Assembly: GCA_023614405.1 (NCBI GenBank) | Contig: CM042688.1 | Location: 444,964,028 to 445,028,027, forward strand | Length of the DNA: 64,000 nucleotides | Direction of reading: 5' to 3' | Origin: Avena insularis | Taxonomy: Eukaryota > Streptophyta > Magnoliopsida > Poales > Poaceae | Part shown: positions 36,801 through 49,045 of the stretch, piece after piece | How the letters are laid out: the number at the start of each line of letters is the position of its first letter | Position numbering within the stretch: the stretch's first letter is position 1 | Notes under the pieces: model-generated | Database searches by the model: none | Told to the model about the DNA's origin: nothing | What the model saw: only the letters and a program-made list of their open reading frames with translations | Position numbers and translations under genes: made by a program

Positions 36801-38419
36801 TCTATGGTTGGTTGGGCTAGACTCTTGCTGCATTTGCATTGACGGGGCAAGGTTTCAGATATATGCTCTACTAAAACTCCAGAGCTACTCGTCATGGTTA
36901 TGGCTTTCTTGGAACAGTCGATCAATCCTTTATGTTTCGACATCCAATCCATTTCTAGTACTTCTTCCAAACCTTTGGTTCCAAGTACTATGAGATTGGC
37001 ATAAAAATCTATCCCATGGATTCTGATAGCCACAACCTTGCAAAATTTTCTAGCTTTGGTGGTTGAACCAGGAATTTGAACTATCATAACATGCTTCAAT
37101 TTTGTTGGTTGAATCTTACTAGTGCATGCAAATTCTTATGTAACAAATGAGTGTGATGCTCCAGAATCAAACAACACTCTTCCAAGTACTGAGTTAACAG
37201 AAAACATACCCATCACGACATCTGGCACTTCCTGAGATTCTTCAGCATTCATGTGGAACAGACGGACATTGCGGTTGAGAGAATTCCCTAGGGCAAACCT
37301 CCTTCCACGCTGAACACGGTGTTGCTGCTGAGCTGGGGCATTCACATTGGTGGTGGTTGCAAGCTTCTTGGGACACTCATTGGAGTAGTGACCCTTGACT
37401 CCACATTCAAAGCAAGTAATCTAGGATTTGTCTTTGGCTACAACAGGCACGACATTGCTTCCAGTCCTTGGGGCAGTATTGTTGTTGTTGTTGTTGTTGG
37501 ACTTCGGCGGTGCACGGTTGAAGTTGTTGGAGTTGCCGGGGTTGTGGTTGTGGTTTCCTCCGGACTTCACGTTTCCTCCACTACGATTGGGGTAGCTTGG
37601 ACGAGACATTGGGGGTCTATTGTTTCTTGGGGCGTATCCTGCAGACGGGTTGGGGCGATACTTCTGGGTATTGTGAGACCCAGTCTAGTGCATCATTCGG
37701 CGCTTGCGGTTGTCATTGGATTGGTTTATCTTCCCTTCCATCTGGATGGCAGAGTCGACTAGCTCTTCTAGGTCGTCAAAACAGATGTTAACTAACACAG
37801 TCTGCATCTCATCATGCAATCCATTCAGGAACCTTTCTGTCTTCTTGGCTGCATTGTTGATCTGATCCGGGGCATACCTAGCGAGGGACGGAAATTTGTC
37901 ACGGTATTCAACTACCGTCATCCTTCCTTTCTTCAGTTCCCTAAACTCATCTCTCATTCTGGTGACTAAACCTTGCGGCACATGGGTGCGGCTGAACTTG
38001 ATCTTGAAAGCTTCCCAAGTCATCACTTGACCGTGGTTCATAATACGGGTGCTATTCCACCAGGCTCTTGCATCTCTTGCTAGATAGTCGGTGGCAAATA
38101 GTACTTTCTCGTTGGCGTGAACTCCTGCGACTTCTAGATTATTCTCCATTGTTTGTAGCCAGTCATCAGTATCTAAAGGATCCTCAGATTTGTTGAAGAT
38201 AGGGGGATTGATATTCTAAAAGTTCTTAAGCTTGGATCCATGATGATCCTGATTTCCTTGGCCTTGATTATGGTGGGACATCTGAGCTATCTGTTGCAGG
38301 GTGTATAGTTTGGCTTGGCGCTCTGCTCTACTAGCTTCACGGTCGGAAACTAGCATATGCAGAATCTGCAGCATTGGGTCCTGCGATGAGCTGCTCCCTC
38401 CAGGGTTTCCATGAGTCAT
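33893..38419 (-). pseudogene. Gag-pol polyprotein remnant of the chromovirus
   Basis: Gag starts at ATG 38419 (MTHGNPGGSSSSQDP). Its capsid-like core includes ARAWWNSTR and EFRELKKGRMTVVEYRDKF, and it has a CX2CX4HX4C knuckle (37373-37414, CFECGVKGHYSNEC). Protease shows LFDSGASHSFV (about 37150). Reverse transcriptase has [11 protein letters not shown] and FIDDILIY (about 36222). RNase H has [13 protein letters not shown]. Integrase has the zinc-binding HX-CDICQR segment and MDFITGLP. The C-terminus is chromodomain-like (KFLKIQWSNHTEEEAT). Gag to the start of RT is one frame with stops at 38216, 37685, 37421 and 37136. In RT, SFGLTN has become SF-stop-LTN, with a one-base loss beside it (about 36314). 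Integrase reads IVSHRGTQF, so the catalytic Asp is His (34762-34764). Further stops follow at TDG-stop-TERVN-stop and EAT-stop-ERE. The element cannot supply its own proteins. Confidence 0.9.
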
Positions 38420-38667
38420 CTAAAGATTGAGATAGATAATTAGGTAAGAGGGAAAGTTCTAAGGTTATTGGTGTTGTTTTCAAAAGCTTTAAACTTTGAG
38501 TTTGACTTAGGTTTGGCAAACTAACAACTTCTCATTCATTCATTCAAGCACACAATACAACACACACACCACAACAAAAGGAAAACAGATGGTTTTAAGA
38601 ACCATTCTGGGAACTAAGATACAGTGGGACCAATACAACTCATTCCTACGGTTGTGATCAAGTGCAT

Positions 38668-39409
38668 CTACTCATCATCGATGAAGTCGGAATCATCATC
38701 ATCGGTGTAGAAATCCATGGCATCATCCTCTAGGTAGTCATTGTCATCACTGAGGTACGAGTGAATATCTCCCTAGGTGTCTTCACATTCTTCCTCTTCC
38801 TTTGCTTCAAGCTGGACTTCTTGCTCCTGGATGGTCTTCTCTAGGTCGGCCACCTTCTTGCGAAGATGAGCGATGGTGCGATCCTTCTTCTCGCATTGAC
38901 GACGAAGTGATTGGCGATCCTTGACGAGCGGCAATGGCAAGGTTGTGGTTGGCGTAGGCTTGAGCATTGTCCAATTCCTTCTGCCTATCATACAGTAGGA
39001 AGTCAAGATTCTCCACTTGACGCTTCATCTCTACGTGACTTGGCATCTCTAATGGCATTCCCATAGAATCACGCCTTGCATAATGAGAAAAGCGAGTTCC
39101 CTGGATCAAGTTGATGTTTCACCCACACATACGGGCAAGAGCTTCATGCATAGCCTTGGCTAATCCATCTAGCCAGTTGTTCTCTCGCATGGTGAATTGA
39201 ATCTTCTCAGAAAGGGGTGCTTCCATCTTGCCTCTGAGGTATGCAACTATCAGCCATTGCAGGTCTCCTCGTAGGAAATCCTTGAGTTGAGCTCCGAAGA
39301 ATTCCGGATGCGGGCTCTCAAGGTACTCTCGCAGTGCATCAAGATCCCTCTCAAATATCAGCTGGCCTCTGTTGCCCAACTGGTAGAACTTGCAATACTG
39401 AATTTCCAT
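38668..39409 (-). pseudogene. Extra ORF upstream of gag (ORF0), acidic and coiled-coil-like
   Basis: From ATG 39409 the frame encodes MEIQYCKFYQLGNRGQLIF, then LREYLESPHPEFFGAQLKD and WLDGLAKAMHEALARMCG. After a TGA at 39119 it continues as GTRFSHYARRDSMGMPLEMP. A frameshift near 38950 leads to a charged heptad-like stretch (HLRKKVADLEKTIQEQEVQL) and an acidic tail with runs of Asp (YTDDDDSDFIDDE), ending at TAG 38668. The total is about 247 codons. It lies between the PBS and gag of a chromovirus, where only a leader is expected, and it is in the sense orientation. I do not recognise a named domain. The decay (one stop and one frameshift) matches that of gag-pol, so it was probably part of the original element. 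Confidence 0.65.
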
Positions 39410-39619
39410 CTATAAGAATTTAGGATGAGTAAGTTAGTGAGGTGATCAAGTGTGTCAACTTTTATGTAGTAAAGTAAGAATTTTTGAGGAACATGATTTT
39501 TTTGAAAGAATCTCAGGGATAAGAGGGGGAATATGTTTTTCTAAATACTCACTTCATTTGTTTTGAACTAAGTTTTTGTTCGGACGTCCATTGTAACCAG
39601 GGTCTCCTATGGTCAGGAT

Positions 39620-39632
39620 GGCTCTGATACCA
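39620..39632 (-). other. Primer-binding site, initiator Met tRNA
   Basis: On the minus strand TGGTATCAGAGCC follows the LTR end (TGTTAACA) after a 3-base spacer. It is complementary to the 3' end of plant initiator methionine tRNA, the usual primer of many plant LTR elements. The leader at 39410-39619 holds no other feature that I can see. Confidence 0.9.
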
Positions 39633-39635
39633 ACT

Positions 39636-42600
39636 TGTTAACACCTAGATTTTTAATCCCAGATGCCTGTTATGCCATACATCGCAATCCTTGGATTACC
39701 ATTTTTGCGAGACATAACAGATTGGATATCGCAGTACATCATCCATTACAAACCATAATAATGTCTTACACAAATAAAGGATCTCATGATCCAGTCTTAA
39801 TACAAACAAGCAACGGAATAATAAGCGTAGCAGAAGGCTCCATCTTCAGTGTCACAGGCAATGCTGACGATGGGAGATGATCCTAGTTGTCATAGCCGTC
39901 CAGTTGTCCATCTTCTTGATAGTCCTCCTCATAGTATCGCCACGGGAATAGCCAGGGACAAAGCCATGAGTACCCTTTAAGTACTCGCAAACTATCTCTA
40001 ACAAGTAAGGTAGTTCTAGTAGGAATCCTAAGCTCTAAGTTTATTTGCAAAAAGCCAGATTTATCTAAACTGAGTTCGGAAGTAAAGAAAACTAAGTAAA
40101 TGTTCTAAATCACTTGAAGTTGGGAACCTAGTTTTCATATTCACAACCCTGTTATGGTCAAGTCAAAATCATAGATCACTTCACAAATCATTTTGAAAAC
40201 ATTTGATGATGGAACAGTATGGTCACTCCAACTGTCCATGACCGCGGACACGACTATTCGAACAGTTTGACACTCTGCAGAGGTGGTACACTTTCACCAC
40301 AAAATTCGATACATCCGTCAGGGATAACCCTGAATCATCATACTTAGTTTGCGGATAATCAATCATAACCTTTCCTTTACACACTCTAGTATAAGCACCT
40401 CCCCTATGAGCTTGGCCTCCCAGCCATGGCCATCTGCCATCATGGGCACTGCATAGGTGGACATCATACTAAGAGGTAGCCTCAGCTCAAACCTCTTCCT
40501 TGAGGGAACCCATACTAATGCATATAAACTTCCGGCTAAGCCTTACCCAATTCAGGTATTGTGGTTGTATGGTAAAATTGGAATGGTATCGCATCCGAAC
40601 CCAACCATCAGTTTTTATAAAGGGCTAAGGCTCATGCCTCAACATTTTCATCATAAAATCCATTTGTGTTTCTCAACACATGTCAAAACATTTCAATAGA
40701 ACGACTCATCATTCCAAGGTTTTCATAATCATTTTCACTAAGTATTTCCATCTAAAGTGATGAAGTTTTATGCTTAGCACTAGCCACTAGGTTAAGAGTG
40801 TTCACTAATGAGGGATTATCTTTCTTAGGTTATCTTGTATAACTTAAAATGTATAACCAAGCATGCCTAATGCATCTTTCTTAGGTTATCTTGTATAATT
40901 TTATCTTGCCAATAATTGCTTGCCTTGATTGGTGCTGTGATTGAAGTTTTCTTCGTCTTCTTCGTGGTAGAACTCCTCCTCCTCGTATTCTTGGTCGGTA
41001 CTATCGTCTATAAATAAATACGGGGTACACTATCACGAAACAATACTTAACTAAGTCTATTTAGCACACTAAGGCTCACACTTGATGATCTAGTATCATC
41101 ACAATCATCACATGAAATAAAGAACTAGTTTTATTTAGTTTATTTGAGAAAAAGTAATTTCTACTCATTAAAATTAATTAAGATTTAATATTATCCAATC
41201 AAAATATGAGATCATGTGGACACATGTCATCACCACATATTATAATACATGAGAATGTGATTTAAAAGGGCTGGTCACAATTTATAAAGTTTAAGAATAC
41301 TATTTAAATGATCTAAAGTGACTAGAAATGCTCTAATAGCATTCTTTTGGTACTAGTCCAATGTCACTACATACAAACCTAGATATTTTTACATATTCAG
41401 ATAGATATTATCAAATGTGATTTTTGAGAGTTGGAATCAACTCAAAAGCTATTATGGTTGATTTTTGAAAAATGTTTGAAGTTGCAAAAGTATAAGTCTT
41501 GTTCTTTTTGCTAAAGATTACCTCTAGCTCCAAATGATTTAAATCCAACGGGCTTGGATAGATAATTTAATTTCCTTTCTAGCAAAATTTAAATCATGTA
41601 ATTTGGTTAAGTGTAACTCCCTGAATTGATTTTTGAATAAGCGGACATAATAGGATTTAAACTAAAAAGGAAAATCCTTATTTGAATTATCAGGCCTGGG
41701 CGGGAACGTTGAACGGGCCGGCCCAACTGCACAGCAAAGCGCAGCGCGTGGCTGACAGAGGGGGTCCACTGGTCAGCGACTCATCTAACGCATAGCGGTA
41801 TCTTTGATTCTAGGACGTGCGATTAGAAGACAGATCAACGGCTGAGGGTCGTCGTCGACGACGAACAGCTCCGGCGAGGAATCAGACCTAGCGCGGCGGT
41901 GGAGGTCTCTTGGGACTCACCTGGGCTCCAGCTAGGCTCAGCGACGGGGGCAAACAATGAGGTAGATGATGGCAAAGCGAGGCACAGTCACGGTAGGGCT
42001 CAGGGTGGTCGGAATCGACGGCGCCCTTCTCCTCCAGCAGCGGCAGACTCCGGTGAAATTCCGGCATGGTGGTGCTCGCCTTGCTCTGTGGAGAGGTGGG
42101 GAAGGTCAGTGAGGAGTGGGGAGTTGAGTGGTGTGCAGAATGGAGGCGGGGGTGGACTCCTTTTATAGCTCGACGACGGGACCGAGCGGTGTGGCGGTGA
42201 GCTCGACGGTGGCGTCGCTATAGGCAACTAACGACATGGGCGAGGGTGTAGGACGGTGCGGTGCTCCCTGGCGGTTCTCGCGGACTTAAAGGCACGGAGT
42301 GGGGTGGCTTGGTTTGGTCTGGCGTATGCGACGCTCTGAGCGGAGGCAATGGTGTTTGCGATGGCGTGCGGCTGCTACGGGTCACGCAGCAACGAACGGG
42401 GGTGTCTGCTGGGGTGGTGTGATCATGGCGAGGCTGCGCATGCACGGTGAGGGAAAGGCGCGAGCTGGCGGGGCTGGTCGGGCACGACGCAGAGAGGCGG
42501 TGTATGGCGCGACTAGGGTGGTCCACCGCTCGGCTAGTGATGTGGCCTGGATAGGGAGTGGCGGTAGGGTGCGGTGATGCTAGGGGACATCCTGGATGGG

Positions 42601-43382
42601 CACGGGGTGGTGTGGTGCGAGCTGGCCGTGGTCGGCCGGCGATGACCACAAAATGGCGGCTCTCCACTGTTCTCCATGTCGAAGGAGGGGCTTGTCTGTT
42701 GCTGCTAGACACTCAGGGGGACATGGGGGTTAAGAGGGAGATCAATTGGGCGATGATCACTATACAAAACAGTGAAGTTAGGCTAGAGATTATTCTATGC
42801 ATGCCAAGTGTTTGTGTTAATGGCCGCATGAGATTTATTTTTGAATTTTTGATTCAAAATCTTTGAGTGAGCTTATATTAAGCTTGAGAGGCTAGGATTG
42901 CTTGGAGAGGTCAAGGGGAATTGACTTGGTAGGTTTTTGAAAAAGTGTGATCTTAACACATACACTTGATTCAATTTTCAAATGTCCTTTAAATGGATTT
43001 GCTAGATGTTTTTGTAAGTTTGTAAAGTGGGCCTTGATACACTTTTACTTGGTCTAGCAAGGGGTGAAAAGAAATAGAATTGCTTCTGTTAAAATTTCTC
43101 ATCTAGGAACACCTAAAGTGGCCTAGTGGTTTAAAATGGTCAAAGTGGCCTAGTGATTTCTTTCTCTTTGGATTCTGTTTGTAATGGTTCTAGATGATGT
43201 GGCATTCACCTTTAAACCATTTCACAACATTTAGAACAATCAAGCATGGTATATACATTCAATGCTACACTAATGCAAACACACATGCATTCATATACAT
43301 TTTTCTTAATAAAAGTATTTGTTAACCGTAAATTGGGCGATTAGAACTTGATAACCTTGATTAGAAGATTTGGGATGTTACA
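39636..43382 (-). repeat. 5' LTR of the chromovirus (3747 bp)
   Basis: The LTR starts TGTAACATCCCAAATC at 43382 and ends GGTGTTAACA at 39636, next to the PBS. It aligns along its length with the plus-strand solo LTR at 45016-48843: the same start, the TATA region, an acidic ORF fragment and the end ATTAAAAATC(T/C)(A/G)GGTGTT. No other gene is credible inside. The reading frames at 42.2-42.7 kb are in the GC-rich U3/R region and are not shared as proteins. The 5 bp outside its start is AGAAG (43383-43387). The matching copy would lie beyond the lost 3' LTR. Confidence 0.85.
42161..42167 (-). promoter_or_regulatory. TATA box in the chromovirus 5' LTR
   Basis: TATAAAA on the minus strand is followed by GGAGTCCACCC and a pyrimidine-rich stretch with CACACCACTCAACTCCCCAC. 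The solo LTR has TATAAATA at the corresponding place, followed by a similar CACACCATTCCACTCCCCAC, so the core promoter is conserved between the copies. Confidence 0.7.
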
Positions 43383-44287
43383 AGAAGCTTCTAGTGCAAC
43401 CGCAGTATATATGGGCTTTGTCTTGGCCTAGTACTTAGTAGGAAACCTCACTGGGGTACCAACATTTGGAGGTTCTTGGCACGGTTGGATCTAGCTGGTA
43501 GAGGGGCTACTAAGGGAAAGCCTCGCCATGGTCTTGTTTTTAACAGGAATTGATCATGGATTGTGGGTAAAGTGTACAGACTCTTGAGAGTAATCAATCC
43601 GATCGATTAGCCGAGTTCGCGGAAAAGAACACCTGAGCATCTGAAGGATGGAGCCTCTAAAGGATCTTCCTCTCTCTTTCCAAACTTAAAGTTTTCTAAA
43701 ACCCCAAGGCATGCGTCATATTTCCAATGGTTGGTATTTTGGGGACTTGGTGCATAATATCCAAGTGTTTGGTTGATTGGACACTTGTTGTGTAATATCC
43801 TCGTGTTCCACTTGACCCTTTACTACTTAATCAAATGTTTACAAAGTAGGGTAAAACTCTCCCTCTTTTCTTCTTACTTAGAGCAAATTGGCTTTATGCA
43901 AATGAACCCCAAAGCCTACTCCCTAGCCTTGCATGAAGAGTTATTCTTATTCTTTCCTTGTTGTAATTTACCAATACATTCAAATTATTGACCAACTCGT
44001 TTGGCTGCATGTTTAATGTGTAGAAATTGGATATCGTTGAAAGGTGCGCTAGGATCACGGGTCTTCACGCAACCTGCATGTGGCATTGATGGGACTACAA
44101 GTTGTATATATTTTGCTTCTGTTGAAATAATGTAAACTCTGGATTACATGATATTTTACATGATAATGTAATAAAGACTTGTGTTTTACATGATATTTTA
44201 TCCACTATGAGTGTTATCTAATGATCCAGGGACTAGCATGTTAATCATAGGGACTTAGGATCTCTATCGATCTGAGGCCATAACAGA

Positions 44288-44300
44288 TGGTATCAGAGCA
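44288..44300 (+). other. Primer-binding site, initiator Met tRNA (plus strand)
   Basis: TGGTATCAGAGCA lies 2 bases after an LTR-like end (CATAACA, 44285). It is followed by CAAGTTGACTATAGATC, a typical leader start. It marks a plus-strand element distinct from the minus-strand chromovirus next to it. Confidence 0.8.
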
Positions 44301-45015
44301 CAAGTTGACTATAGATCATGACCCTAGCATCAGAAAACCTTAGGTGTTATATTTTTAAAGTTATTTCAAAAGAAAAACTCTCATACTTCTCATCATCTAT
44401 CTTTGGATTTTTAAAATTCTTAAATATTTTCTTTTCCACATTAGAGATAACCATTATGCACTTTAAGAAGAAACTTTTCTCAATACTACCTTCCCATAGA
44501 AGACCATCTCAATGTTTCGCTCAAGTTAGGTCTTGAAGACCTCCACAAAAGATGTTCAAGACTGAAGCCACGAGAATTGAAGACTTCAAGACTACAAGTA
44601 CCGAAGACTTCGAAGGCCAAGTCCAGGTTACTAACTGAAGACCTTTAAAGATTGAAGATTATAAGGGACATGCAGATTGTCAAAATCACAAAGACTTTTG
44701 AAGACTCGAAGCCTCGAAGATTGCAAGTGACCCACTAGGAACCAACTTGGATAGACTACACTGCGATTAGATGCGGTGATTCATGAGATATCATTTTTGT
44801 GGGTTTCTTGACAGCAACAAATAAAACATATTTTCAATACAAATTCTTTTTTGTATGCGTTGTCCATGTCCCTCTCGCTAGACCTTACTCTCCCTACCTT
44901 AAATCTTGAAGACGAGAGAATGGGGACAAACTGAAAAATGAGGGCGCTAAGCAGAAAGTGGATCAAAAGAAGAACACTCACATGGTTGAGGATGCAACAA
45001 ATCCTTGAAGATAAA

Positions 45016-48000
45016 TGTAACACCTCAAAAATATTAATCAAGCTTATCAAGCTCTAATCACCCAAGTTTAGGGTTAACAAAAACTTATATTATTAAACTT
45101 TATATGACTGCATGTGTGATTTGCATTAGTGTATGAATGCATGCAATTGCCATGATTGATTGTTACTAATGATAAAGATTAGTTTAAAGATGCATACTAC
45201 ATCATCTAGATCATTTACAAGCAAAATTCAAATAAAAGAAAAATCAAGAATAAGGCATATGACCCTATGGTCACTTTTGCCATTATTAACCACTAGACCA
45301 CTTTAGGTGTCTCTAGTAAAAGAATTTCAACAGAAACAATTCCAATTCTTTTCACCCCTTGCTAGACCAAGTAAAAGTGAATACAAGCAAACTTTACAAA
45401 ATGGCAGAAACTATTTTCAAATATATTTAAGAGGCATTGCAAAATTGAATCAAGTTCATATGCCTAGATCATCACTTTTCAAAAACCATTCAAACCACTC
45501 CCACTTGACAAATCCCAATAACCATAGACTAATAAGCAAGTACTCATATCACTCACCAAAAATCATTCAAAAATTTGAAAGTAAATTTCTTGCAGCCATT
45601 TGGTCGAGCACTTGGCAGACACAGTACAACCTCAACCACTATATAATGTTTTGATATATCAATTGATCATCAAATGTACTCAATTCTACTCCACTACTTG
45701 CCCATGATAATTCCTAGTCCTTGGCCGCACAAAGGAGGAGCTCATCTCCACCATTGCACTAGTGGCACGCCCCTATCGAGCCACCCCCTATCCACCCCTT
45801 GACCATCGGTGAAGAGTGGAGATGCTAGAATCGACGCACCCATTTAAGCCTCTGCCATGCCGAGCGCACGACAGAGCGCCGCAGCCGCCTCGCGCACCCA
45901 CGCCGTGCCTCCCTCTCTTCGCTCATACCCGTAGTCGTTGTGGCACCAGTGACCTCCCAGACATGATCGTTCACCACCGCGCGCCCTGTGACCACCGTAC
46001 CAAGTGACGAACACCCGCGTACCTGAACAGAGCGCCGACGTCGCCCGACCAACCGAGACCGCCCCTTGCCGTGCCTTCACGCGCATGAAGATCACCATAG
46101 TAACCCATGTTGACCCATTCCCTCCGCCATGCTTAGCACGACCTGTAGCAACATCGTCAGAGAAGCCTGACCATGCCGCCCTGTCGCCGATGTTGGTGTA
46201 TAAATAGAGGCCACCCTAGACCTCATTCTCCACACCATTCCACTCCCCACTCACCCAGGAACCTCACAGACCCTTCCCTAGAGCAAGGCGAGCACCACAA
46301 CGCCAGAATTCGACCAGAGTCCGCCGCTGCAGTCGAGGAAGGAAGCCATCGATTGGAGCCACCTCAGGAGCCGCCGTGACCATCGTTCGAACAACCATCG
46401 TCGACCACCTCGTTCGCCCCCATCGCTGACCTTATCTAGAGCCCGGTGAGTCCCCAGCGACCCCCACCGCCACACTAGGGTTAGAATCTCATCGGAGCTA
46501 TTCGTCGTAGATGATGAACCTAAGCCGTAGGATCCTGTTCTAATCATATGGCTAGGATTGCTAGACACTGTTTCGGTTAGAATTAGTAGCTGACATGTGG
46601 GACTGTTCTATCAGCAGCCTGCTGCGCCAGCGTAGTGCAGTTGGGCCGGCCCATTTCTTTTCCTGCGCAGAGCCCAGAGATTCAAATGGAAATTTTCTAT
46701 TTAGTTTAAAATCCTATTCAGTAGCTATAATCAAAATTCAATTCAAGGAGTTGTACTGATCCAAAATGCATGATTCCAATTTTCTTAGAAATGTATTGAA
46801 AATATCTATTCACTCCCGTTGGATTAAACCATTTGAAATTATAGATCACCTATACCAAAATTAACAAGATAGAGGCTTTTGCCACTTCAAACATTTTTAT
46901 AAAATCAACCATAAATGCTTTTGAGTTCATTCCAACTCTCAAAAATCACATTTGTCATGCTCTACTTGAATATGTAAAGAGATTTTGTTTTACAGATATT
47001 AAACATGGACTATTATTAAAGGAATGCTATATAGGCATTTCTAGTCACCTTAATATGATTAAATAGTAATATTAAATCTTGTAATGCATGACCACCATTT
47101 TTAAATCGCATTCCCAAGTATTGAAGTAGGAGGTGATGACATGTGTCAATATGATCCCCTATTTTAATTGGAGGATATTAAATCTTGAGGATTTAAAATG
47201 AGTAGAAATTACTTTTCTAAAATAAGAAGAATAAGAAAATGGTAATATTCCACATGATGATTGAGATGATACTATGTCATCTAATGTAAGCCTTTGTGTG
47301 CTAAATAGAAGTAGTAAAGTGTTGTTTGGTGATTGTGTACCTTGTGTGCATTTATAGATGCTAGTACCGACCCAGGCTACAACGAGGAGGAGTACTTCGA
47401 GGAAGAGGAAGAAAACTTCAACGACTGCAACCAGCAAGGCAAGCCCACTTTGCAAGCTAGTACTATGAATGCTATATGTGCAAGCCCCTATACCAGATGC
47501 CCTAGGCATGCTTGGTTATGCAACTTTGATTATACCATTCCCAGTTTTACTCCAAGCTTTGCTTTCCCCTTTACTACAGTTTCTTACTTAGTTAATGAAT
47601 TGTGATTAGTGGAAAATAGGATGGATACCATCAAGAGAATAGAACTAGTCTTGGATACTCATACTTGACTAGTACCCTCAATAGTGATACCCTCAACATT
47701 AGTGGCTAATGCTAAGCTAAAACTTGATCACTCTAGATGGGAATACTTGGTGAAAATGATTATGAAAACTTTGGAATGATGAATAATTCTATTGAAATGT
47801 TTTGGCATGTGTTATGAAATAGAATGGTTTGATGATGAGTTGAGGCATGAGCCTTAACTTTGACATAAACTGATAGATGGGTTCGGATGATATCCCATTC
47901 CAATTTTACCGTACAACCATAATACCTGAGTTGGGTAGGGCTTGACTAGAAGTTTATATGTCTTAGTATGGGTTCCCTTGCGGAAGAGGTTGAGCTGAGG

Positions 48001-48843
48001 CTACCTCGTGATGAATGTCCACCTATGCAGTGCCTAGGATGGTAGATGGCCTTGGCTGGGAGGCCAAGATCATAGGGTAGGTGCCTATACTAGGGTGTGT
48101 AATTGAAAGGTTAGGATTGATTATCCGCATACCAAGTATGATGATTCAGGGTTATCCCCGACGGATGTATCGAATTTTGTGGTGAAAGTGTACAATCTCG
48201 GCAGAGTGTCAAACTATTCGAATAGGCGCGTCCGCGATTATGGACAGTTGGAGTGGCCATACTGTTCCATTGTCAGATGTTTTCAAAATGACTTATGACA
48301 TGAAAGATGACTTTGACTTGACCACACCAGAGTTGTGGACATGAAAACTAGTTTCCCCCTTAAGTGATATAGAGAACTAAAGTTAGGTCTTTGACTCTTA
48401 AGTCTTTTATGAAATAAACCTAGCTTTTTGCAAACAAAACTACAACTGAAGGATTCCTACTAGCTTTTACCTTTCCCATGCTAGTGTTATTTTGTGAGTA
48501 CTTAAAGAGTACTCATGGCTTTATCCCTGGCTATTCCCATGGCCAGACTATGAGGAGGATTACCCGAAAGATGGACAGCAGGAGGTTTATGACAACTAGG
48601 ATCATGTCACATCGTCAGCATTGCCTGTGATCATGAAGATGGAGCCCTACTCCATTTACTTTCCGCTGCTTTGATTTTATTAAGACTGGATCATGAGATC
48701 CTTTATTTGTAAGACCTTTATTATGGTTTGTAATGGATGATGTACTGTGGTACTACTTCTGTTATGTCTCGCAAAAATGGTAATCCTAGGAATGCGATGT
48801 ACGGCATAACAGGCATCTGGAATTAAAAATCCGGGTGTTGATA
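45016..48843 (+). repeat. Solo LTR (3828 bp) with perfect 5-bp target duplication
   Basis: The LTR starts TGTAACACCTC and ends GGGTGTTGATA. ATAAA directly precedes it (45011-45015) and directly follows it (48844-48848). No PBS follows and no polypurine tract precedes, so this is a single LTR left by recombination between the two LTRs of a complete insertion. It is homologous over its length to the minus-strand LTR at 39636-43382. The terminal CA has become TA (TTAACA versus TTGATA). An acidic ORF fragment (DASTDPGYNEEEYFEEEEEN, about 47356) is shared in similar form with the other LTR. Confidence 0.9.
46199..46206 (+). promoter_or_regulatory. TATA box in the solo LTR
   Basis: TATAAATA is followed by GAGGCCACCC and a C-rich initiation region. 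It is at the same relative position as TATAAAA in the related LTR. A surviving promoter could drive read-through into the gag remnant and satellite B to its right, but this is inference. Confidence 0.65.
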
Positions 48844-49045
48844 ATAAACAACACACAAGTGCCTCAAGTATTAGAAAAACCAAGGATAAATGCTTACCTG
48901 CAATGCAGTTCTCTGTCATAGTAATTTCTTGTGGTATAAAAAAATAGTTGAGTAAACTTGGCATGATTTGATGTTTTGTTTGGTTTATTTATATGGGTAA
49001 TCTTCTTCTTCCTCTTCTATAATCCACTCGTTCCTACTCTAAACC

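Larger units (their letters stand above)
33836..43382 (-). mobile_element. Ty3/Gypsy chromovirus (Tekay/Del-like), inactivated
   Basis: Minus-strand order: a 3.75-kb 5' LTR (43382-39636), an initiator-Met PBS (39632-39620), a leader, an extra ORF (39409-38668), gag-pol (38419-33893), the polypurine tract AAGGAGGGAAGG (33850-33861) and the first 11 bp of the 3' LTR (TATAACACCCC, 33846-33836). The second LTR element interrupts at that point. The order RT, RNase H, integrase and a chromodomain-like C-terminus defines a chromovirus. The clade name is inference. Confidence 0.85.

Noticed and set aside
37319..37762. Val/Gly-rich plus-strand frame
   Set aside because: It is the reverse of the Asn-rich gag region (a GTT repeat opposite AAC codons).
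42299..42866. GC-rich frames on both strands near 42.2-42.9 kb as a host gene
   Set aside because: They lie inside the chromovirus 5' LTR around its TATA box. The homologous solo LTR does not keep the same protein.
45816..46568. Pro/Arg-rich frames at 45.8-46.6 kb as a gene
   Set aside because: They lie in the GC-rich promoter region of the solo LTR, with no codon-level agreement with the related LTR.
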